From the NCBI RefSeq assembly GCF_042654525.1, contig NZ_JBHSGP010000014.1, positions 1,178,001-1,242,000 of the forward strand: DNA of 64,000 nt, read 5' to 3'. Position 1 is the first letter of the stretch, and each line of letters starts with the position of its first letter. The DNA is from Geojedonia litorea. GTDB taxonomy: Bacteria > Bacteroidota > Bacteroidia > Flavobacteriales > Flavobacteriaceae. The position numbers and the translations under genes are program-made. This document shows, piece after piece, positions 54,535-63,101 of the stretch. The notes under the pieces were generated by a model. The model was not told where the DNA came from, made no database searches, and saw only the letters and a list, made by a program, of their open reading frames with translations.

Positions 54535-55542
54535 ATGAAACTATTTAAATTTCTTGGTTGTATATACTTTTTTGTTGCAAGTGCTTGTGTTGGACAGCAA
54601 AAGCAAGACAAAATTGATGGAATAAGTTTTGTGGCTTCCAGAGACGCCATTAATCAATTGCATGTAGCACCTGTTGTAAACATTAATGCCAATTATGCAG
54701 CGATAATGCCCTTTGGGTTTATACGGGAATTGGAGCATCCCGAAATTATTTTTAATACAGAAAGGCAATGGTTTGGAGAAACAAGAAAAGGTGCAAAACA
54801 ATATGTTGAAGAACTTCGGAAAGGCAACATAAAGATTATGGTAAAACCCCAAATTTGGGTTTCGCGTGGAGAGTTTACGGGGTTTATTAAAATGAATAGT
54901 GAAGATAATTGGAAGGCTTTGGAGGATTCATATTCTAAATTTATTTTAGAGTACGCAAGTTTGTCCCAAGAGATTAATGCCGAAATTTTTTGTATTGGAA
55001 CTGAACTTGAAAACTTTATAGCAAGTAGGCCGCAGTTTTGGGAAACATTGATAATAGAGGTCAAAAAAGTGTATAAAGGCAAACTAACCTATGCTGCCAA
55101 TTGGAATGAGTACACAAAAACGCCATTTTGGGAGCAATTGGATTATATAGGTATAGACGCTTATTTTCCTGTTAGTGAGTTAAAAACTCCTACAATAGAA
55201 GATTGTAAGGCAGGCTGGGAAAGTCACAAATCAGAAATTAAAACCTATTCCAAAACTTTCAATAAGCCCATTTTGTTTACTGAATTTGGATATAGAAGTG
55301 TTGACTTTTCAGGAAAAGCACCATGGAGATCTGACAGGGAGATGGGTGATGTCAATATGGAAGCACAGTTAAATACTACCCAAGCTTTATTTGAAATGTT
55401 TTGGCATGAAGACTGGTTTGCAGGCGGATTCATTTGGAAATGGTTCCATGATCATGAACGGGTAGGGGGGAAAGATAATTCGCAATTTACACCACAAAAT
55501 AAACCCGTTGAAGCTATTGTAAAAACATATTATTCAAAATGA
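54535..55542 (+). CDS. GH113-like glycoside hydrolase lipoprotein
   Basis: 335 residues. Lipobox ASAC near residue 18. A TIM-barrel pattern with FCIGTELEN (about 145-153, candidate acid/base Glu) and PILFTEFGYRS (about 244-254, candidate nucleophile Glu), then GGFIWKWF. GH113 contains beta-mannanases and related enzymes; the substrate here is not shown. Lies between two outer-membrane proteins in an operon, not in a SusCD locus. Confidence 0.8.
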   Translation: MKLFKFLGCIYFFVASACVGQQKQDKIDGISFVASRDAINQLHVAPVVNINANYAAIMPFGFIRELEHPEIIFNTERQWFGETRKGAKQYVEELRKGNIKIMVKPQIWVSRGEFTGFIKMNSEDNWKALEDSYSKFILEYASLSQEINAEIFCIGTELENFIASRPQFWETLIIEVKKVYKGKLTYAANWNEYTKTPFWEQLDYIGIDAYFPVSELKTPTIEDCKAGWESHKSEIKTYSKTFNKPILFTEFGYRSVDFSGKAPWRSDREMGDVNMEAQLNTTQALFEMFWHEDWFAGGFIWKWFHDHERVGGKDNSQFTPQNKPVEAIVKTYYSK

Positions 55543-55546
55543 AATA

Positions 55547-56278
55547 ATGAAATCGCTACTGCTCCTCGTATTTATCATTACTCTATCTTGTTCGTCTAAC
55601 CCAAATGAACTTATAGATGATGGTAGGCTATCAAACTATCTCAACAGTAATAATAGTGTTGAGAATGGTGCCGTTATTTCTTGTGCGGCAAGTGATGCAT
55701 TTTCTGATGAGGTATTCGTGTTTTATTACCCAGAACCGGGAGCTTCCAATATTCGCCTTTATGAGACCATAAATACCGAAGTTAATAGGGATGATTTTGA
55801 AACTTACACAAGAGTAGTTACGCCCAGCGAGGCTGTTTTTAATGGATATTTAGAACGTTTTGCTCGAACATATACCCAAGAAAAATGGGTAATCGTTACT
55901 TTTGAACTCAATGGAGATGTCAAGGTTTCCAATCCAATTAGGGTGAAGCAAATCAGTAAACCCACTGTTTGGTCCAACAATGTGGATATTGACCAACAAC
56001 AAACTAAAATGCCAATTTTTACATGGGAAAACAATGCTTTTGGTGATAATGCGATCTATTTTCAGGTCGTTACGGATGATCAGGATAATTTACTTTCTGG
56101 AACTTATACTTTCGAAAGTCATTTTCAATATTACAACACTTCTAATGTGGTCTTAAATATTACTATTGAAATGCCTCCAGCACTTATAATTGGAAACAAT
56201 TATAACTTCACGTTAATGGATGTCAGTGAAGATAATTGGGTCAATACCGTAATACAACAACAATTTGAAGTACAATGA
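55547..56278 (+). CDS. Lipoprotein of unknown function
   Basis: 243 residues. Lipobox LSCSS near residue 15. Contains NGAVISCAASDAF, VFYYPEPGASNIRLYETIN and a second beta-rich half (MPIFTWENNAFGDNAIYFQV). I do not recognise a domain. Starts 4 nt after the GH113-like gene and overlaps the next gene by 4 bp, so it belongs to the same envelope operon. Confidence 0.75.
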   Translation: MKSLLLLVFIITLSCSSNPNELIDDGRLSNYLNSNNSVENGAVISCAASDAFSDEVFVFYYPEPGASNIRLYETINTEVNRDDFETYTRVVTPSEAVFNGYLERFARTYTQEKWVIVTFELNGDVKVSNPIRVKQISKPTVWSNNVDIDQQQTKMPIFTWENNAFGDNAIYFQVVTDDQDNLLSGTYTFESHFQYYNTSNVVLNITIEMPPALIIGNNYNFTLMDVSEDNWVNTVIQQQFEVQ

Positions 56279-57543
56279 AAAGTTGTGTGCTATTTGTAAT
56301 AAGTTTATTGTGCACGGCATCGATGCTTTTTGCCCAAGACCCTGTTGTTGCCGACCTAAAAGTACAGGGCAATAAAAAATTAAAGACTGGTTTTATCAAA
56401 AAGATTGCAAAAATCCAATCTGGGGTGCCACTGGACTCTACCATTATAGAGGAAGATATTAAACGTCTTAAGCGTTTGCCTGCTGTCGCCCATGCTTATT
56501 TTCAGGTATTTCCGGCAAATGAAACCAATACTTATAATGTGTTTTATAACATTGAAGAGAACTTTTCAATTATCCCGTCGGTTAACATTTATACAACCAA
56601 TGAGGAAGAATTTGCCTATCGCATCGGGCTTTACGAATTTAATCTTTTGGGACAAAATATAATATTTGGAGGGTTTTATCAAAAAGACACATACAACTCC
56701 TATGGAGTCAACTTTAGATCGCCCAACCTATTTAGCAGAAACTTTGGTCTAGCATTAAATTTTCAAGATTTAACCACCGAAGAACCTGTTTTTTTTGACA
56801 ATACGTCTGCAAATTATAAGTATAATAACCTTTCGTATGAGGTATTAGGACTTTATCAATTTAATTTTAAAAACACGATAGAACTAGGGGTTAATTTTTT
56901 CACCGAAGATTATGAGTATAAATCTGGAGCAACAAGTCCAGATGTACCTCAAGACCTGAATGTGAAAAAAATACTTTATAAAGCAATATATGAGTTCAAT
57001 AATTTGGATTATGACTATCAGTATGTTAGTGGTTTTATGAATACCTTTAACTTCCAATACGTAACCTCCGATGATATTAATTTGCCAGAATTTTTGGTAG
57101 CCCGAAACGATTTTTCATATTTTGCCCGCATTGGTGAAACCGGAAACTGGGCCAGTAGATTGCGTTTAGGGATGGCAACCAATGACGATACACCTTTTGC
57201 GCCTTTTGCTGTTGATAACAACTTAAATATTAGAGGTGTTGGAAATACAATAGATAGAGGTACCGCAGCTATAGTATTAAATACAGAATATAGGCAGAAC
57301 TTATATGAAAAGGGATGGTTTGCGTTGCAAGGTAATGCCTTTATCGATGCTGGATCTTGGCGAAATCCAGGAGGCGGTTTAGGGGATTTCGCAAAATCCC
57401 AAAACATAAGGGTTTATCCAGGATTGGGGTTACGCTTTATCCACAAAAAAATATTTAATGCTATTTTTAGAATTGATTATGGTTATGGGGTGACCAAAGA
57501 TGCCAGTAGGGGATTTGTGTTTGGAATTGGTCAGTATTTTTAG
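56275..57543 (+). CDS. POTRA-domain outer-membrane barrel protein (BamA/TamA-like)
   Basis: 422 residues. Signal peptide ending MLFAQ. One POTRA-like domain (about 22-100, VADLKVQGNKKLKTGFIKKI...RLKRLPAVAHAYFQV), then a barrel of about 300 residues ending GFVFGIGQYF. With a single POTRA domain it is shorter than BamA and may be a specialised outer-membrane export or insertion factor. Last gene of the plus-strand arm. Confidence 0.82.
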   Translation: MKSCVLFVISLLCTASMLFAQDPVVADLKVQGNKKLKTGFIKKIAKIQSGVPLDSTIIEEDIKRLKRLPAVAHAYFQVFPANETNTYNVFYNIEENFSIIPSVNIYTTNEEEFAYRIGLYEFNLLGQNIIFGGFYQKDTYNSYGVNFRSPNLFSRNFGLALNFQDLTTEEPVFFDNTSANYKYNNLSYEVLGLYQFNFKNTIELGVNFFTEDYEYKSGATSPDVPQDLNVKKILYKAIYEFNNLDYDYQYVSGFMNTFNFQYVTSDDINLPEFLVARNDFSYFARIGETGNWASRLRLGMATNDDTPFAPFAVDNNLNIRGVGNTIDRGTAAIVLNTEYRQNLYEKGWFALQGNAFIDAGSWRNPGGGLGDFAKSQNIRVYPGLGLRFIHKKIFNAIFRIDYGYGVTKDASRGFVFGIGQYF

Positions 57544-57597
57544 AGCTTAACCTTTTTTTGTGTCAGGTCAACTATTTATTTTTCAAAATATTATAGT

Positions 57598-58287
57598 CTA
57601 ATTTTTAATGTGTTTTGCATAATATTTATACAATTCTTCGGCATTAGCTCCAAGCCAACGCTTTACGTAAATAGCCCAAAAATGGTATTGCAGTTTCCAG
57701 ACACCATGTTTTTGATAACAACGAGCAGAGCTGTACAGCTTTTTATTGATGACCACAAATTGCTTTCTTCTATAAAGCTCATTAATCAAAATATTATCTT
57801 CATAAATGATATAATTTTCATCGTAGCCGCCAATAGCTTCAAAAAGTTTTCTCGTGATAAACTGACTTTGATCACCACCACGACAGGCGCGCCAAGAAAA
57901 TTGGGTCAACCAACTTGCAAGGCGTAACCACCAATGGGAGCTATCAAACTGCATTCTAAAACAACCAGCTTGGTTACCTTGAGCTATTTCATTTAAGATA
58001 AATTGATCAAAATGTTTAGGAGGGAATGAATCGGCATGAAGAAAATAAAGTATGCTTCCTGAAGCATGTTTGGCACCAAAGTTTAGTTGTTTGGCCCTTC
58101 CTTTTTCTGAAGTCAAAAGGGTTACATGTCTAAATTGGGCAATAATGATTTGTGAATTGTCGGTACTTCCACCGTCAACAACTATAATTTCAGAAATGTT
58201 TTGAGGAGTCGAGTTCTCAATCAAATATTGCAAGAGCTGCGCAATTGTTTTTGATTCATTCAATACGGGAATTACAATGCTAATCAT
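57598..58287 (-). CDS. rSAM/selenodomain-associated transferase 2 (arsenosugar-type GT2, TIGR04283-like)
   Basis: 229 residues. ISIVIPVLNESKTI at the start, VVDGGSTDNS (about 35-44), GRAKQLNFGA, FLHADSFPP (about 84-92), and the family marker WRACRGGDQSQFI (about 132-144). Homologues accompany a radical SAM protein and ArsM in arsenosugar clusters. Here it is the last gene of the minus-strand set. Acceptor not shown. Confidence 0.9.
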   Translation of the reverse strand: MISIVIPVLNESKTIAQLLQYLIENSTPQNISEIIVVDGGSTDNSQIIIAQFRHVTLLTSEKGRAKQLNFGAKHASGSILYFLHADSFPPKHFDQFILNEIAQGNQAGCFRMQFDSSHWWLRLASWLTQFSWRACRGGDQSQFITRKLFEAIGGYDENYIIYEDNILINELYRRKQFVVINKKLYSSARCYQKHGVWKLQYHFWAIYVKRWLGANAEELYKYYAKHIKN

Positions 58288-58315
58288 ATCTCATCTATAC
58301 GACAAAGATGAGCAT

Positions 58316-59080
58316 TTAGTTTTGTTCATTCAAATTCCAGTCGTATTCTAAATAATCTACTTTCGCATCGGGATTAATTTTAATCGAACTATATTGATTC
58401 ACATAGTCAATTAAGCTACCATTATCTTTAAAATCGCCTTTATACCATTGAAATATTTTAGAAAGCTCTATACGGTTTTTAGAAATTTTATTATTGTTAG
58501 AGTTTTGAATAAAAGCTTTAGTTGCTTCTTCCATCAAGGATTCTACATTGCTTGCTGTAAATGCCGTATTGAGTAATTTAGGACATGATACTGATGCGCA
58601 ATTTATAGCAAAATGGATTCGAGGTTCGTTCATTTTGCGCAGAATACCATTTTCAATTCCAGAAAGCGAAAAGTCCTTATCTCCAATTTTAATTCGATTT
58701 TTTAGCCAAGGATTTTTAATGTTCTTTATGCTTTTTGTGGGGTAATGATCTATAATTAACTTGATAGTGTTGGCATTATAAACATTTATAAAATAAGCTA
58801 ACTGTTCTTGTTTGTTCCAACTCTCAGTTGGTACTTGAGTGGCCAAATAATTTATATAGGTGTTAAGTGCAACAGCATCATTTTTAAAACCCTTGTAGTT
58901 TACATCACCATTGTCAGCAACATATTTTTTCAATAACTTATCCCAAGCGTTATGGTCAACACTAGTTTTTTGGTTTTGCTCTTGATCTTGATATTCAGTT
59001 TGTTTTATAGGAAGGCCTTTGGCACAAAAACAACTTGAAAACATCATTAGGATAACCAAAATACCGACTGAATTTTTCAT
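58316..59080 (-). CDS. DUF547 secreted protein (second copy)
   Basis: 254 residues. The signal region MKNSVGILVILMMFSSCFC carries a lipobox-like SSCFC, so it may be a lipoprotein. DUF547 landmarks: QLAYFINVYNANTIKLIIDHYP, GIENGILRKMNEPRIHFAI, CASVSCPKL and IFQWYKGDF. Paralogue of the protein encoded at 52839-53555 in the facing arm. Overlaps the sterol-desaturase-like gene by 4 bp. Confidence 0.9.
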   Translation of the reverse strand: MKNSVGILVILMMFSSCFCAKGLPIKQTEYQDQEQNQKTSVDHNAWDKLLKKYVADNGDVNYKGFKNDAVALNTYINYLATQVPTESWNKQEQLAYFINVYNANTIKLIIDHYPTKSIKNIKNPWLKNRIKIGDKDFSLSGIENGILRKMNEPRIHFAINCASVSCPKLLNTAFTASNVESLMEEATKAFIQNSNNNKISKNRIELSKIFQWYKGDFKDNGSLIDYVNQYSSIKINPDAKVDYLEYDWNLNEQN

Positions 59081-59982
59081 TTTTTTTTATCGTTTAGGTT
59101 TAATGGATATAGTTCTTGGGCCAAAAATTGTTTGGGAAAATTTTCATCGCCCTCAAATCCAAGTGTAATATCCTTTCCGCTATGCGGAATATAGTCGGTC
59201 TTAAAAATATAATCCCAAATACTCAAGGTTAGTCCAAAATTAACGCCATACCTAACATGTTTTGGTAGTGCTTTGGCGTGGTGCCAAATATGCATTTTCG
59301 GATTATTGAAAACATACTTTAAAATACCATAATCCCACCCTAAATTTGCATGATTAAGATGTCCAATGGTAATATTAAAAAAATGAACAATAGCCACATC
59401 TTGGGCATCAAATCCGCCAATGATGGCAATTGGAATGTAAAGTAAAGATTTATAAACCACGGGTTCCATCCAATGGTAACGCAAATGGGCAGCAAATCCC
59501 ATTTCTTTTACCGAATGATGGACTTTGTGAAAATTCCAAAGAAAAGGAACACGATGCAATAATCTATGTGTATTCCATTGTACAAAATCAGAAACTATAA
59601 AGAAAACGAACAATCCTAATACTTTAGGTAAATCATCAACATCAAACAATTGAAAACTAGAAATCGATAAGCCAATTTTCGCCAAAATATCATTAAAAAA
59701 AGCGGCAACGGTATTTGAAAGGGCTATTAAAATAATTAGATTTAACAGAAAAAAATTGAAGAACATATAAAATGTATCTAACCAAAAATCTTTTCTGAAA
59801 ATGGCCTGATCTTTACGCCAAGGAAAAATAATTTCTAGAACCCAAACCAGTACAGAAATTATGATTAAGCCATAAAAATAGTTATCCCAATGGTTAACTG
59901 AAATGATCTCGTGTTTGAGATACCTCCAGTACCCAGAGTAGGAGTTTTTTATGATGTCAATGTACTTTTCGATGGTATGAAT
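59077..59982 (-). CDS. Sterol-desaturase/fatty-acid-hydroxylase-like membrane protein; start unclear (ATT?)
   Basis: The first ATG (59766) gives 229 residues, but in-frame coding sequence continues upstream for at least 72 codons (YWRYLKHEIISVNHWDNYFY...EIIFPWRKDQAIFRKDFWLD) up to a TAG at 60001-60003, with no ATG, GTG or TTG. Starting at an ATT (59982), 4 nt after the phosphate-permease stop, gives 301 residues, the normal family length. Histidine boxes HRLLH, HKVHHS and HIWHH are intact, implying a di-iron hydroxylase. Either an unusual start or a base error at the gene start. Coupled to DUF547. Confidence 0.8.
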   Translation of the reverse strand: MHTIEKYIDIIKNSYSGYWRYLKHEIISVNHWDNYFYGLIIISVLVWVLEIIFPWRKDQAIFRKDFWLDTFYMFFNFFLLNLIILIALSNTVAAFFNDILAKIGLSISSFQLFDVDDLPKVLGLFVFFIVSDFVQWNTHRLLHRVPFLWNFHKVHHSVKEMGFAAHLRYHWMEPVVYKSLLYIPIAIIGGFDAQDVAIVHFFNITIGHLNHANLGWDYGILKYVFNNPKMHIWHHAKALPKHVRYGVNFGLTLSIWDYIFKTDYIPHSGKDITLGFEGDENFPKQFLAQELYPLNLNDKKK

Positions 59983-59986
59983 GTTA

Positions 59987-61099
59987 TTATAGGATAGTTT
60001 CTAATAATTTAAAAAGGAGTCCGCTGATTATAGCTGCTATAGGCAATGTCAATACCCAAGATACTAATATTTTGCCAATCATTTTATAATCTGCTTTATT
60101 TGTTGCTGTCCCAATTCCAAAAATAGATCCAACCGAGACATGGGTTGTAGAAACGGGCAAACCATGAACACTAGCGGTGGTTACCAAAAGGCCAGTGACC
60201 AAGTTGGCGGTAAAACCTTGACCTGAATTCATGGGGGTAATTTTTTTACTTATGGTTACACCAACTTTTTTGGCATTCAAAAGTCCGCCTACAGCCATAA
60301 TCACAGCTATGATAATCATACTCCATTTAATATCAACAACATTTATAATCAATAATAAACCAACTATTTTGGGTGTATCATTTAAACCTCTGGCAAAACT
60401 AACAACACCGGCACTTAAATAATGAAGACTATCCAATAATCGTTGCGCTGAAATACCTAATAATTTACCATTGTAGGTTTCAATACATTTGTTTTTACAG
60501 GTTGTTATTTCCAATAATGAGGACATCTCCAACGTAACAGAAGCAGTCTTGATTTGTGGATCCGCTTGTTTTTGATTGATACAAATACAACTGGATTTTT
60601 TGACACCCGATCTTTTCCTTAAAAACCTGAATGCTAAATATAAAATTAAACTTAATACGGCAGCCATTAAAGGACTTACAATTAATGGCATTAAAAATGT
60701 GTTTCCTAATTTATCAAAATTGAACTGTAAACCTACGGCCATGACCCCAGCACCAAATAAAGCACCAACTAGGCTATGGGTGGTAGAGATAGGCATTCCT
60801 ACTTTTGTGGCAATAAATACGGTTAAGGCAGCTCCGCAGGCAATTGAAATGGCAAATATAGGCATCGCTATGAGCTCATCGGGAACTAATCCTTTCCCCG
60901 AAAAATTCTTAACAAGTTGATTGGCTAAAAATATGGCGGCAACAGATCCTGAAAAGGTGGTTATAGTGGCCCAATTAATAGCTTTTTTGTAATTGGTGGT
61001 TCCGCTCCCAAAAAGGGTGGCAACACCTTTAAAATTATCATTGGCACCATTGCTAAACGCTAAAAAACAAGCAGAAATGAATAAGAGTACTAAAATCAT
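59987..61099 (-). CDS. PiT-family inorganic phosphate permease
   Basis: 370 residues with about ten membrane segments and the duplicated PiT signature: NGANDNFKGVATL near the start, GMPISTTHSLVGALFG (about 105) and GLPVSTTHVSVGSIFG (about 318). Low-affinity phosphate carriers of this type also carry arsenate. Stop lies just upstream of the sterol-desaturase-like coding region. Position within an arsenic-related set is suggestive only. Confidence 0.93.
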   Translation of the reverse strand: MILVLLFISACFLAFSNGANDNFKGVATLFGSGTTNYKKAINWATITTFSGSVAAIFLANQLVKNFSGKGLVPDELIAMPIFAISIACGAALTVFIATKVGMPISTTHSLVGALFGAGVMAVGLQFNFDKLGNTFLMPLIVSPLMAAVLSLILYLAFRFLRKRSGVKKSSCICINQKQADPQIKTASVTLEMSSLLEITTCKNKCIETYNGKLLGISAQRLLDSLHYLSAGVVSFARGLNDTPKIVGLLLIINVVDIKWSMIIIAVIMAVGGLLNAKKVGVTISKKITPMNSGQGFTANLVTGLLVTTASVHGLPVSTTHVSVGSIFGIGTATNKADYKMIGKILVSWVLTLPIAAIISGLLFKLLETIL

Positions 61100-61170
61100 A
61101 ATGGGTAGTTTACTTTACTTTGACGCATACGCTCCTTATAACTTACGAGTTTGTTATGTCTAGGGTTTTC

Positions 61171-61200
61171 AAAAAAAAAGATGCCTGTACTTCAGGCATC
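61171..61200 (-). terminator. Terminator after arsM
   Basis: 8-bp stem GATGCCTG/CAGGCATC (61180-61187, 61193-61200) followed on the minus strand by nine T. Separates arsM from the phosphate-permease gene, so the two halves of this arm may be separate transcripts. Confidence 0.85.
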
Positions 61201-61223
61201 TTTTCAATACATATGATGTGTTA

Positions 61224-62195
61224 TTAACAGCATCCTCCACCATCATAGTGGTAAGTAGATTCACTGATAAAAATATCCCCCCTTTTTAAGGAAACTAAAG
61301 TTTCAGCGGTTTTATTGCAAATTGCCAAAGGCTGATTTTTTAATAATAGATGTCCTTTTTTGTCATCAATAAAATCATCATCGCCAAAATAAATGGCAGC
61401 TTTTCCGGTAAAAATACAAGGACCATCTTCTGGCATTGGGTCTTTAATTGCTGCAACCTCGATTGATTCAATATAAATCAATTCATCAGTAGCGTAATGT
61501 TTTGGATCTAAAACTCTATAGGGTTTTCGTGCACGAATTTCGATAGTTCCAAAACCAGCATCGGTAAGCATTTTTACATACTCGGCAATTGGTAAACTTC
61601 CGCTTAAACACAGAGCACGCAACCTATCATCATTTCTTAAAGCATCATTCATGGGTTGTTCACAAGTTGGATCACTCATAACCAAGCGGCCATGTGGTTT
61701 TAGTACACGGTACATTTCGGCAATCGCTTTCTTTAAATCGTCTGCCTTAAAAATGTTGAACAAACAGTTTTGGGCTGCCACATCAATGCTGTTGTCATCA
61801 ACAGGAAGATTCATGGCATCTCCTTTTTTAAGTTCAACAAACTCACTTTTAAACCAAGGGTTTTGTTTTTCGGCTTCGATAAAATTTTTACGTGACGCTT
61901 CAAGCATTTCGTCAACGACATCTACACCAATTACACCACCTTTTTGGCGATTGAAATACGAGAATTGCAATAACTCCATACCGCCGCCAACACCAACGTA
62001 TAGCATTTTTGGGTTGTTGGTCAAATCGCGGGCATGTACGGTACTACCACAGCCGTAATTCATTTCTTGCATGATTCGCGGAATTTTTAATCCCGGTAAT
62101 TCCCAAATTGGGTTAGTGGTACAACAAAGCCCAACATCTGGTGTTAAGGCTGCTTCTTTATAAACGTTGTGTGTGGTTTCTAGGTAATTGCTCAT
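61224..62195 (-). CDS. arsM: Arsenite methyltransferase ArsM, arsenosugar-biosynthesis type
   Basis: 323 residues. SAM-binding motif LYVGVGGGMELLQF (about 65-78) and GVDVVDEMLEASR. Cysteines likely to bind arsenic: GLCCTTNP (Cys24, Cys25), AAQNCLFN (about 143) and LCLSGSLP (about 196). It ends GGGCC, characteristic of ArsM proteins found with arsenosugar genes. Methylates As(III) using SAM. Adjacent PNP and rSAM-associated transferases support the assignment. Confidence 0.92.
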   Translation of the reverse strand: MSNYLETTHNVYKEAALTPDVGLCCTTNPIWELPGLKIPRIMQEMNYGCGSTVHARDLTNNPKMLYVGVGGGMELLQFSYFNRQKGGVIGVDVVDEMLEASRKNFIEAEKQNPWFKSEFVELKKGDAMNLPVDDNSIDVAAQNCLFNIFKADDLKKAIAEMYRVLKPHGRLVMSDPTCEQPMNDALRNDDRLRALCLSGSLPIAEYVKMLTDAGFGTIEIRARKPYRVLDPKHYATDELIYIESIEVAAIKDPMPEDGPCIFTGKAAIYFGDDDFIDDKKGHLLLKNQPLAICNKTAETLVSLKRGDIFISESTYHYDGGGCC

Positions 62196-62214
62196 ATTTT
62201 TTAATTTATTGGGC

Positions 62215-62277
62215 TCTGTCTGGTCGAGCGTAGTCGAGACCTTGTTATGGCTTCTTGACTACGCCAGAAGTGACAGA
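62215..62277. repeat. REP-like imperfect palindrome between arsM and PNP genes
   Basis: Two 21-nt arms (62215-62235 and 62257-62277) are complementary at the outer 6 and inner 7 positions with an 8-nt internal mismatch. Contains GTCGAGCGTAGTCGAGAC, a type of short intergenic repeat I associate with Flavobacteria genomes. Not a terminator: no T-run. Confidence 0.6.
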
Positions 62278-62286
62278 TTAATTTGT

Positions 62287-63099
62287 TTATAATAATTTTA
62301 TTAATTCTTTAAACAGTGTAATCATATTCGGTTCCGCTTTTTCGGCCATTTCAATTATTTCTGAAATGTTTACTGGCAATAAGTTATCTGGGTCGCATTC
62401 ATCGGTTAAAACTGACACTGCGGCCACTTTTAATTTTAAATGGTTGGCCACAATTACTTCTGGAACTGTACTCATCCCAACGGCATCTGCCCCAAGAATC
62501 TTCAACATTCGATATTCCGCCCGGGTTTCTAATTGCGGGCCAACTACGCTAGCATAAACACCTTGATGTAGAGTAATATTATTGCCCTTAGCAATCGCCT
62601 TAAATTGATCATTGATGGTCTTATCATAGGGTTGGCTCATATCAGTAAATCGCGTTCCTAAATGTTCAACACCTTTAAATGCCAATGGTGAACTTCCCTG
62701 TAAATTAATGTGATCTTCAATTAGCATTAATTCACCCTTTTTAAAATTAAGGTTGACAGCTCCCGAAGCATTAGATACCAAAAGTGTGTGAATTCCTAAT
62801 TTTTCCATTACTCTAACGGGATAGGTGACATCTTGCAACGAATAGCCTTCATAAACATGAAAACGACCCTGCATGACAATAACTTTTTTGCCTTCTAAAA
62901 GGCCGAATATAAGTTTGCCCTTATGAAACTCTACAGTTGCTGTTGGGAAGTTAGGTATATGATTATAGCTTACTTGATGTAAGATTTCAATTTCATCAAT
63001 TAATTGACCAAGTCCCGTGCCAAGAATAATACCTATTTCAGGGTTTTCAAATCCTTTTGATTGCAAATATTCTACGGTTTCTTCTATTAGTTTAATCAT
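62287..63099 (-). CDS. Purine nucleoside phosphorylase
   Basis: 270 residues, trimeric PNP family. EIGIILGTGLGQLID (about 21-35), MQGRFHVYEGYS (about 75-86), VSNASGAVNLNF (about 107) and the base-binding ETRAEYRMLKILGADAVGMS (about 190-209). Releases base from purine nucleosides. Arsenosugar-type clusters commonly include a PNP, thought to remove adenine from a 5'-deoxyadenosyl-arsenic intermediate. 2 nt after the upstream transferase gene. Confidence 0.94.
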   Translation of the reverse strand: MIKLIEETVEYLQSKGFENPEIGIILGTGLGQLIDEIEILHQVSYNHIPNFPTATVEFHKGKLIFGLLEGKKVIVMQGRFHVYEGYSLQDVTYPVRVMEKLGIHTLLVSNASGAVNLNFKKGELMLIEDHINLQGSSPLAFKGVEHLGTRFTDMSQPYDKTINDQFKAIAKGNNITLHQGVYASVVGPQLETRAEYRMLKILGADAVGMSTVPEVIVANHLKLKVAAVSVLTDECDPDNLLPVNISEIIEMAEKAEPNMITLFKELIKLL

Positions 63100-63101
63100 G
63101 G

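Noticed and set aside
54693..55082. Minus-strand open frames opposite the GH113-like gene
   Set aside because: Shadows of the hydrolase; no homology pattern or start context.
61651..62058. Plus-strand open frame of 135 codons inside arsM
   Set aside because: Antisense to conserved ArsM sequence, no domain, and composition explained by the complement of the real gene.
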